Of a DNA stretch of 5,666 bases, positions 1-5,259 are shown piece after piece. The stretch comes from Ramlibacter sp. GTDB lineage: Bacteria > Pseudomonadota > Gammaproteobacteria > Burkholderiales > Burkholderiaceae_C. Both the position numbers and the translations under genes were made by a program. The stretch is taken from contig JAMPXR010000187.1 in assembly GCA_023701085.1 (NCBI GenBank), positions 1 through 5,666 on the forward strand. The letters run 5' to 3'. The notes under the pieces are model-generated. The model did no database searches. It was not told the origin of the DNA and saw only the letters and a list, made by a program, of their open reading frames with translations. How positions within the stretch are numbered: the stretch's first letter is position 1; the number at the start of each line of letters is the position of its first letter.

Positions 1-542
1 ACGCCAACTGCAGCCTCGACTATTTCCACGCGCTGTCCCTGGCGCAGCGCATCCAGGACCTGGGCGTGACCTTCTTCGAGGAGCCGGTGTCGCACAACGA
101 CATACCCAACCTGGTCAAGTTGCGCGCCAAGACCTCCATTGCGCTCGCGGCCGGGCAGAACGAGGGCCTGGCCAGCCGGTTTCGCGACATGCTGGTCGCG
201 CAGGCGGTGGATGTGGTCCAGCCCAACGCCTGCATTACCGGCGGCTTCACGCAGTGCCTGCGCATCGCGGGCATGGCGGCCGCGTTCAACACGCAGTTCG
301 CCAACGGCGGCGCCTGGCCGCATCACAACATGCACCTGCACGGCGGGCTGGCCAACGGATCGCTGGTCGAATACCACTCGGTCGCCGTGGAATGCTGCAA
401 GCTGGTGTTCGACGGCCTGGCCGAACCCGTCAATGGCGTGCTGACCCTGCCCGACACGCCGGGCCTGGGCTTCAAGCCCAACCGCGAACGCATCGCCGAA
501 CTGGCCCGCCGGCCCGGTTCGCGCGGGGCGGGTAAGGCATGA
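1..542 (+). CDS. Mandelate racemase/muconate lactonising enzyme family protein (enolase superfamily), 5'-truncated
   Basis: This is the C-terminal 179 residues of an enolase-superfamily enzyme, read in the frame starting at base 3; the start lies upstream of the window. The family abstracts a proton alpha to a carboxylate using Mg2+ held by three acidic residues at the ends of barrel strands, giving dehydration, racemisation or cycloisomerisation of organic or sugar acids. Seen here: ANCSLDY at the left edge, where the preceding split codon ends in AC and so could encode the first metal-binding Asp; FFEEPV (bases 72-89) with the second metal Glu; AAGQNEG (147-167), where the third metal Glu is normally in a GEN-type motif; VVQPN (213-227); ANGGAWPHHNMHLHGG (300-347); and a typical ending around TPGLGF. 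The Gln in GQNEG and Asn in QPN are not the canonical ligand and base, so the reaction is unclear. It ends 37 bases before the receptor gene and probably shares its transcript. Family assignment is firm; substrate unknown. Confidence 0.88.
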   Translation, partial: ANCSLDYFHALSLAQRIQDLGVTFFEEPVSHNDIPNLVKLRAKTSIALAAGQNEGLASRFRDMLVAQAVDVVQPNACITGGFTQCLRIAGMAAAFNTQFANGGAWPHHNMHLHGGLANGSLVEYHSVAVECCKLVFDGLAEPVNGVLTLPDTPGLGFKPNRERIAELARRPGSRGAGKA

Positions 543-568
543 TAGAGGGCGGCAGAACAACAACCGAC

Positions 569-573
569 GGAGA
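569..573 (+). promoter_or_regulatory. Ribosome binding site of the Bug/TctC receptor gene
   Basis: GGAGA lies six bases before the ATG at 580. It decides the start: another ATG at 575 is in a different frame and meets a stop after two codons. The 37-base gap before the gene shows no obvious terminator hairpin, so read-through from the upstream enolase-family gene is expected. Confidence 0.7.
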
Positions 574-579
574 CATGAC

Positions 580-1557
580 ATGACAATTTTCCGCCGCGCC
601 CTGGTGCGCCGAACCTTGCTGGGCTGCGCCCTTGCCCTGGCCTTGCCGCTGGCCGGCGCGCAGACCTATCCCAACAAACCGATCCGTGTGCTGGTGGGCT
701 ACGCGGCCGGAGGCGGCGTGGACGCGATGGCGCGCATGCTGTCGCAGCGCCTGCCGGCGCTGCTGGGACAGCAGGTCGTGGTGGAAAACCGCGCCGGCGC
801 CTCGGGTGTGATCGCCGCCGACGTGGTGGCCAAGGCGCCGCCGGACGGCTACACCTTGCTGGTGGGCGAGAGCGGCTTGCTGATCGCCACGCAGCTGCAG
901 GCCCGTGCGAACCTGGATCCGCTCAAGGCCTTCACGCCGGTGGCCGGGCTGTTTCACGCGCCGCTCATGATCGTCGCGGGCAACAACGTTCCGGCGGCCA
1001 CGCCCAAGGAATTGATCGGGCTGCTCAAGGCCAACCCGGGGAAATTCTCCTACGCCACTTCCGGCGTGGGCACTGTGCACCACCTCGGGTTCGAGATGAT
1101 GAAGGCGAAAACCGGCACCTTCGTCCTGCACATTCCCTACCGCGGCGCCGCCCAGATCATGCCCGACGTGATCAGCGGACAGGTGCCGCTGGGCGTGGTG
1201 AGCGCCTCGGCCGGCATGTCGCAGGCCAAGTCCGGCCGGCTGCGCGCCATCGCGATGATGAGCACCGGAAAGCTGGCGGGCGCCGAAAACGTGCCGGCAC
1301 TGGCCGACGCATTGCCCGGGTTCGACATGGCGCCGCGGCTGTTCCTGCTGGCGCCGGCCGGCACGCCGCAGCCGGTGGTGGACAAACTGAGCGAAGCCGT
1401 TCGCACGGTGCTGGCCAGCGCCGACCTCGCGCAGGCTGCCGCCCAGCAGGGCGCGATTCCCGCGTTCATGGCCCCGGGTCCGCTCGCGGCCGACATGGCG
1501 CGCGAGTCGGCCGACTGGATAAAGATCATCAAGGCGCAGAAGATCGCGGTGGAATGA
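580..1557 (+). CDS. Bug/TctC-family periplasmic tripartite tricarboxylate transporter substrate-binding protein
   Basis: This 325-residue protein is of usual length for Bug receptors, which capture small carboxylates or related compounds in the periplasm and deliver them to a TctAB-type permease. Residues 1-27 form a signal peptide: an arginine-bearing start (FRRALVRR), a hydrophobic stretch (about 14-25) and a likely cleavage after AGA before QTYPNKPIR. The mature protein has the family hallmarks: PIRVLVGYAAGGGVD (34-48), which is the first ligand loop with its Gly run and Asp48; VVVENRAGASG (66-76); PPDGYTLL (87-94); IPYRGAAQIMPDVISGQV in the middle; and RLRAIAMMSTGK followed by PGFD and LLAPAGTP near the end. 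No TctA or TctB membrane gene is in the window, so it is either an orphan receptor sharing a distant permease, as is common in Bordetella relatives, or its permease lies outside. Its stop overlaps the start of the AMDase-like gene. The ligand cannot be read directly; context suggests a substituted dicarboxylate or aromatic acid. Confidence 0.95.
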   Translation: MTIFRRALVRRTLLGCALALALPLAGAQTYPNKPIRVLVGYAAGGGVDAMARMLSQRLPALLGQQVVVENRAGASGVIAADVVAKAPPDGYTLLVGESGLLIATQLQARANLDPLKAFTPVAGLFHAPLMIVAGNNVPAATPKELIGLLKANPGKFSYATSGVGTVHHLGFEMMKAKTGTFVLHIPYRGAAQIMPDVISGQVPLGVVSASAGMSQAKSGRLRAIAMMSTGKLAGAENVPALADALPGFDMAPRLFLLAPAGTPQPVVDKLSEAVRTVLASADLAQAAAQQGAIPAFMAPGPLAADMARESADWIKIIKAQKIAVE

Positions 1558-2273
1558 TGGGCTCGATTCCTTGTGCCGGTCTCATCGTCCCTCCCGCCGA
1601 GGGACTGGTGCCGCAGGACGGCCCGCTGCTGTACGGCGGCCGCGTGAAGTTCATCGCGCGCGGCCTGGGCATAGGCGCCGTGTCCCCGGACGGCTTCAAC
1701 CCCGTCATGGACACCATCCTGGAGCGCGCGCGCGAACTGCGCGACGCGGGCGCGCAGGTGATCTCGCTGATGGGAACATCCATCAGCTTCTACCGGGGCG
1801 CGGCCTTCACCGAATCGCTGCGCGCCGCCATGCAGGACGCCACGGGCGTGCCGTGCACGACCATGAGCCACGCGATCCTGGCGGCGCTGCGGCAGCTGGG
1901 CATCAAGCGCGTGGCGGTGGCCACCTCTTACATCGACGAACTGAATGCGCGGCTGGTGGACCACCTCGGCACGGCGGGGTTCACCGTCACGGCGATCCGC
2001 GGCCTGTCGATCACCGCCGTCAAGGACGTCGGACAGGTGCCCACGCGTGCCCTGGTGGAGCTGTCCGAATCGGTGTACCGCGAAGACACCTCGGCCGACG
2101 GCGTGTTCATTTCCTGCGGCGGCCTGCTCACGCTGGAGGCGATCAGGCAACTGGAGGACAGGCTGGGGCTTCCGGTCACGGCCAGCTCACCGGCCGGCTT
2201 CTGGGACCTGGTGCGGCTGGGCGGCTGGGACGCCAGCGCACCGGGTTTTGGCCGCTTGTTCGCGGCCCGCTGA
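1554..2273 (+). CDS. Arylmalonate decarboxylase-like protein (Asp/Glu racemase superfamily)
   Basis: A 239-residue cytosolic protein, essentially the length of Bordetella bronchiseptica arylmalonate decarboxylase (AMDase, 240). AMDase removes CO2 from alpha-aryl or alkenyl malonates without cofactor, giving an optically pure acid. By manual comparison with the AMDase sequence as I remember it, similarity runs the whole length: IVPPAEGLVPQDG near the start, SLMGTSISFYRGAAF (71-85), PCTTMS (100-105), ATSYID (123-128), SCGGLLTL (187-194) and SSPAGFWD (211-218). Numbering coincides from about residue 33. Cys188 (proton donor), the dioxyanion-hole residues Thr75, Ser76, Tyr126 and Gly189, and Gly74 are all present. 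Gly74 sits where two-cysteine racemases of this superfamily carry a second Cys, so decarboxylation is favoured over racemisation. Pocket residues Leu38, Val43 and Val156 match; 40, 48, 77 and 159 are Ile, Phe, Ile and Val instead of Leu, Tyr, Leu and Met, so substrate range may differ. ATG 1554 overlaps the receptor stop by four bases; a second ATG at 1557 would give 238 residues. The weak ribosome site suggests coupled translation. Confidence 0.9.
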   Translation: MMGSIPCAGLIVPPAEGLVPQDGPLLYGGRVKFIARGLGIGAVSPDGFNPVMDTILERARELRDAGAQVISLMGTSISFYRGAAFTESLRAAMQDATGVPCTTMSHAILAALRQLGIKRVAVATSYIDELNARLVDHLGTAGFTVTAIRGLSITAVKDVGQVPTRALVELSESVYREDTSADGVFISCGGLLTLEAIRQLEDRLGLPVTASSPAGFWDLVRLGGWDASAPGFGRLFAAR

Positions 2274-2387
2274 CGCTGCCTGCGGATGGCGGCATTCGTT
2301 CAACCCCGCGCGCGCATCGCCTGGACAACACCGCCAAGGTGGCTCAAAGTCACAGGCAGCCGCGGCTGAATTGATGAGGAGAGTTTT
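2274..2387. other. 114-base intergenic gap before the CoA ligase gene
   Basis: This is the only sizeable gap between genes in the window. It lacks a convincing sigma-70 promoter and a T-tailed terminator hairpin. It carries one strong ribosome binding site at its right end and an ATG-led five-codon reading frame (2374-2391, MRRVL) whose stop overlaps the GTG start of the ligase. It could be an mRNA processing or regulatory spacer within the operon, or contain a promoter too divergent to recognise by eye. Confidence 0.5.
2377..2383 (+). promoter_or_regulatory. Strong ribosome binding site fixing the GTG start of the CoA ligase
   Basis: AGGAGAG ends four bases before the GTG at 2388, with the AGGAG core six bases away. 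It supports GTG 2388 as the real start, since no ATG near this position is in the ligase frame. It is the strongest Shine-Dalgarno sequence in the window, in line with this gene needing its own initiation after a 114-base gap. Confidence 0.75.
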
Positions 2388-4187
2388 GTGAGACCGGCAC
2401 CCTTCCAGGACGAACAATCGCTGGCGCCACCGCGCGTTGATGTGGAAACCCGCGCCGATGGCAGCTTCGTGCTGCGCAATCCGCAGCCGCTGCAGCCGTT
2501 TACGCGGTGCATAGGCGACTGGCTGGAACACTGGGCCGCGACGACGCCGCAGGCGCTGTTCCTGTGCGAGCGCGGGCCCGACGGGCAATGGGTCAAGCTC
2601 AGCTACCGGCAGGTGCGCGAACGGGTGGGGCGCATCGCCCAGTCGCTGCTGGACGCGGAGTTCGCGCCGGGCAAGCCGGTGGTCATCCTGTCGGACAACT
2701 CGGTGGAAGCCGCGCTGCTGGGCCTGGCCGCGATGCACGTGGGCCGGCCTTTCTGCATGGTCTCCAGCGCCTACTGCCGGCTCACCAAGGACTACACGAA
2801 GATCGCCGGCATTCTCGACCAGCTGGCGCCGGCGCTCATCTATGCCTCGGACGCCCGCGTGTACGGCCCGCCGGTGGCGATCTGGGGCGACAAATGCCCG
2901 GTCTTCTTCGGCGTGAACGCGGCCGAACACAAGGGCGCGCAATCGTTCGCCGCGCTGGAGGCCGCGGCGGGCGAGACGCCGGCCGTGATGGACGCATTCG
3001 CGCGCATCCGTCCGGGCGATCACGCCAAATACCTGCTCACCAGCGGCTCGACCGGCATTCCCAAGGTCGTCATCAACACCCATCGCATGCTGTGCGCGAA
3101 CCAGCAGCAGATCGCGCAGATCTGGCCGTTCCTCACGCGCCATCCGCTGGTGCTGGTGGACTGGCTGCCCTGGAGCCATACCTTCGGCGGCAACCACAAC
3201 TTCAACATGGTGCTGTCGCACGGCGGCACGCTCTACATCGACGAGGGCCGGCCCGCGCCGGGCCTGATAGAGCGTTCGGTGCGCAACCTGGCCGAAGTCA
3301 AACCCAACTTCTATTTCAACGTGCCGCGCGGCTTCGACATGCTGCTGCCCTTCCTGGAACAGGACGCGCAGACCGCCCGCGATGTCTTCGAACGGATGGA
3401 GGGCATCTTCTACGCCGCGGCGGCGCTGCCGCAGAGCCTGTGGGTGCGGCTCGAAAACGTGGCCAGGCAGGTTCGCGACCGGCCGCTGTGGTTCACGTCC
3501 GCGTGGGGTGCCACCGAAACCTCGCCCGCGATCACCACGGTGCACTGGCACATCGAGCAGGCCGGCTGTATCGGCCTGCCGCTGCCCGGGGCCGAGCTGA
3601 AGTTCGTGCGCAATGGCGAAAAGCTCGAGATGCGGCCCAGGGGCCCCAACATTTTTCCCGGCTACCTTCACCACATGACCCTGACGGCCGAAGCGTTCGA
3701 CGAGGAGGGCTTCTACAAGATCGGCGACGCCGGCAAACTCCTTAACCCGGCCGATCCCTCGCAAGGTGTCGCTTTCGACGGCCGGGTGGCGGAGGACTTC
3801 AAGCTCTCCAGCGGCACCTGGGTGAGCGTGGGCACGCTGCGGCCGCGCATCGTCAGCGCCATGGCGCCCCATGTGGCCGACGTGGTGATCGCCGGCCACG
3901 ACCGGGTGGACTTGGGCCTGCTGGTGTTCCCGACGCCGCAGGCCAAAGACCTGCCCGAAGGCGCGCTGCAAACCCATGTGCGCGAAGCCCTGCAGCGTCT
4001 GCAGGCCGAGGGCGGCGGCTCGTCGCAATGCCCGGTGCGGGCGATCATCCAGGCCACCCCTCCCAATGCCGATGCCGGCGAGATCACCGACAAGGGCTAC
4101 ATCAACCAGCGCGCCGTGCTGGGGCACCGGGCCGACGAGGTGGCGGCGCTGTACGAGGAAGGCCATCCGCGGGTGATCCGCCCATGA
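2388..4187 (+). CDS. Feruloyl-CoA synthase-like AMP-forming acyl-CoA ligase
   Basis: A 599-residue cytosolic enzyme of the acyl-adenylate superfamily, which activates a carboxylic acid with ATP to an acyl-AMP and then to a CoA thioester. Motifs in order: phosphate-binding loop YLLTSGSTGIPK (215-226) with NTHR after it; WLPWSHTFGGNHNFN (259-273); the adenine/Mg motif WGATETSP (373-380); YKIGDAG (443-449); the hinge region DGRVAEDFKLSSGTWVSVGTLR (464-485); and the C-terminal GEITDKGYINQRAVL (564-578), whose Lys569 should be the acyl-adenylate-forming lysine. The hinge and the C-terminal motif, unlike the usual PKTxSGK, are those of proteins annotated as feruloyl-CoA synthase, whose members act on hydroxycinnamates or other acids, so the aromatic substrate is plausible but unproven. 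The full length and all motifs indicate an active enzyme. GTG start chosen for its ribosome binding site. The stop overlaps the opine dehydrogenase start by four bases (ATGA), implying coupled expression. Context suggests it activates the product of the decarboxylase or a related acid. Confidence 0.92.
   Translation: MRPAPFQDEQSLAPPRVDVETRADGSFVLRNPQPLQPFTRCIGDWLEHWAATTPQALFLCERGPDGQWVKLSYRQVRERVGRIAQSLLDAEFAPGKPVVILSDNSVEAALLGLAAMHVGRPFCMVSSAYCRLTKDYTKIAGILDQLAPALIYASDARVYGPPVAIWGDKCPVFFGVNAAEHKGAQSFAALEAAAGETPAVMDAFARIRPGDHAKYLLTSGSTGIPKVVINTHRMLCANQQQIAQIWPFLTRHPLVLVDWLPWSHTFGGNHNFNMVLSHGGTLYIDEGRPAPGLIERSVRNLAEVKPNFYFNVPRGFDMLLPFLEQDAQTARDVFERMEGIFYAAAALPQSLWVRLENVARQVRDRPLWFTSAWGATETSPAITTVHWHIEQAGCIGLPLPGAELKFVRNGEKLEMRPRGPNIFPGYLHHMTLTAEAFDEEGFYKIGDAGKLLNPADPSQGVAFDGRVAEDFKLSSGTWVSVGTLRPRIVSAMAPHVADVVIAGHDRVDLGLLVFPTPQAKDLPEGALQTHVREALQRLQAEGGGSSQCPVRAIIQATPPNADAGEITDKGYINQRAVLGHRADEVAALYEEGHPRVIRP
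4172..4178 (+). promoter_or_regulatory. Probable ribosome binding site of the opine dehydrogenase-like gene, inside the ligase gene
   Basis: GGTGATC is fully complementary to the 3' end of bacterial 16S rRNA and ends five bases before the ATG at 4184. It lies within the last codons of the ligase gene, supporting 4184 as the start together with the ATGA overlap. An in-frame upstream ATG at 4028 would only extend the protein backwards through the ligase coding sequence and place about 52 residues before the Rossmann fold. Confidence 0.5.
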
Positions 4188-5257
4188 AGATCGCTGTACT
4201 GGGCGGCGGCCACGGCTGCTATGCCGCCGCCGCCGACCTGTCCGAGGCCGGACATGAGGTGCGCCTGTGGCGGCGCGACGCGGCCGCGTTGCAGCCGGTG
4301 GTCGACAGCGGCGCGATCGTGCTGAAGGACGCCGCGGGTGCGCGCGAGGTTCCGCTGGCGCTGGCCAGCGCCGACATCGGGCGGGTGCTGGCGGGCGCCG
4401 CGCTGATCGTGATCCCCAGTCCGGCCACGGCGCAGGCCGATATGGCCCGCGCCATGGCGCCGCACCTGGCAAGCGGGCAGGTGGTGTTCCTGGCGCCGGG
4501 CACCTTCGGCAGCTGGGTCATGGCCAGGGCCGTGCGCGAATCGGGCAACCGCGCCGACGTGCTCTGGGCAGAAACCGGGACCTTGCCCTACCTGGCGCGC
4601 AAGCACGGGGAGCGCGAGGTGAACGTGACCGTGCGCGCGGTGCGGCTGCCCACCGGGGTCTATCCGGGGCGGCGCGCGCCGGAGGTGCTCGCGGTGATCG
4701 GGGCGGCCTATCCCAGCGTGCACGGCTGCGGCGACGCGCTTTCGGGCGCGCTGATGAATGCCGGGCCGGTGATCCATCCGCCGCTGATGGTGATGAACGC
4801 CGCGCCGCTGGAGCATTTCGACCGCTGGGACATCCACAACGAAGGCACCCAGCCGGCGGTGCGCGCCGTGACCGACCGGCTCGACCAGGAGCGCATCGCG
4901 GTGCGTGAAGCGCTGGGGTATGGCGCGCCGCATTACCCGCTGGCCGACCACTACCACAGCGACCGCTGGATGTATGGCGACGCGCACAAGCAGCTCGTCA
5001 AGTCGGGCGACTGGCGCGAGAAGATCGATCTGCACACGCATCGCTACATCACCGAAGACACCGAGCTCGGACTAGCCTTCCTGGCCTCGGTGGCCCGCTG
5101 GAGCGGCACCGAAGCGCCGGTGGCCCACGGCCTGCTGGCCATTGCCGGCGGATTCCTGGGGCGCGACTTGCGCCAGGGCGAGCGCACGCTCGACGCTCTG
5201 GGGCTGGCGCGACTGGGGCGCGAGGCCTTGCTGGCGCAGCTGCACGAGGGAAGCTGA
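4184..5257 (+). CDS. NAD(P)-dependent octopine/nopaline (opine) dehydrogenase family protein
   Basis: A 357-residue cytosolic protein, a usual length for this family. Opine dehydrogenases reversibly join an amino acid and a 2-oxo acid by reductive condensation; distant members act on other substrates. The N-terminal half (about 1-180) is a Rossmann domain starting directly with MKIAVLGGGHGCYAAAADL (glycine-rich loop, residues 7-11) and EVRLWRR ending strand two; Arg30 and Arg31 there might favour NADP. The C-terminal helical domain has NAGPVIHPP with His198, and HRYITEDTELGLAF (286-299) with Arg287 and Asp292. The spacing of Arg and Asp (five residues) matches Arg324 and Asp329 of scallop octopine dehydrogenase, and His198 corresponds to its catalytic His212, so a complete active site is inferred. 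WDIHNEGTQP and LADHYHSDRWMYGD are further conserved-looking blocks. The start is chosen for the ATGA overlap with the ligase and because the Rossmann fold begins there. Two bases separate it from the next gene. Substrate unknown; pairing with a CoA ligase is unusual. Confidence 0.87.
   Translation: MKIAVLGGGHGCYAAAADLSEAGHEVRLWRRDAAALQPVVDSGAIVLKDAAGAREVPLALASADIGRVLAGAALIVIPSPATAQADMARAMAPHLASGQVVFLAPGTFGSWVMARAVRESGNRADVLWAETGTLPYLARKHGEREVNVTVRAVRLPTGVYPGRRAPEVLAVIGAAYPSVHGCGDALSGALMNAGPVIHPPLMVMNAAPLEHFDRWDIHNEGTQPAVRAVTDRLDQERIAVREALGYGAPHYPLADHYHSDRWMYGDAHKQLVKSGDWREKIDLHTHRYITEDTELGLAFLASVARWSGTEAPVAHGLLAIAGGFLGRDLRQGERTLDALGLARLGREALLAQLHEGS
5246..5251 (+). promoter_or_regulatory. Ribosome binding site of the 3-hydroxyacyl-CoA dehydrogenase gene
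   Basis: GAGGGA ends eight bases before the ATG at 5260, inside the last codons of the preceding gene. It supports this start, which falls two bases after the upstream stop and just before the Rossmann loop. Confidence 0.55.
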
Positions 5258-5259
5258 GC

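Noticed and set aside
1137..2150. 337-codon minus-strand frame across the receptor and decarboxylase genes
   Set aside because: It spans the junction of two well-supported plus-strand genes and has no recognisable protein family features.
1554..2273. Calling the AMDase-like gene an Asp/Glu or hydantoin racemase
   Set aside because: Those enzymes use two cysteines. Here position 74 is Gly and only Cys188 of the pair is present, with the full AMDase dioxyanion-hole set.
2331..2341. Possible small hairpin GCCA-AGG-TGGC in the intergenic gap
   Set aside because: Only a four-base stem and no T-run after it; too weak to call a terminator or operator.
2275..2360. Eight-base inverted repeat GCTGCCTG (2275-2282) and CAGGCAGC (2353-2360)
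   Set aside because: The arms do not extend beyond eight bases, are 70 bases apart, and are GC-rich, so chance occurrence is likely. There is no T tract, so it is not a terminator.
2507..3745. 412-codon plus-strand frame inside the ligase gene
   Set aside because: Out of frame with the ligase, with a low-complexity Arg/Gly/Ala translation and no motifs; a shadow of the real gene.
4028..4183. Upstream in-frame ATG as a start for the opine dehydrogenase-like gene
   Set aside because: It would add 52 residues read out of frame through the ligase C-terminus. The Rossmann fold starts exactly at the ATG at 4184, which has a suitable ribosome site and an ATGA overlap.
2187..4472. Long open frame of 761 codons on the minus strand opposite the ligase
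   Set aside because: It is antisense to a ligase with all family motifs. It is rich in Arg, His, Gly and Ala and shows no recognisable domain. Such long open antisense frames are expected in very GC-rich coding DNA.
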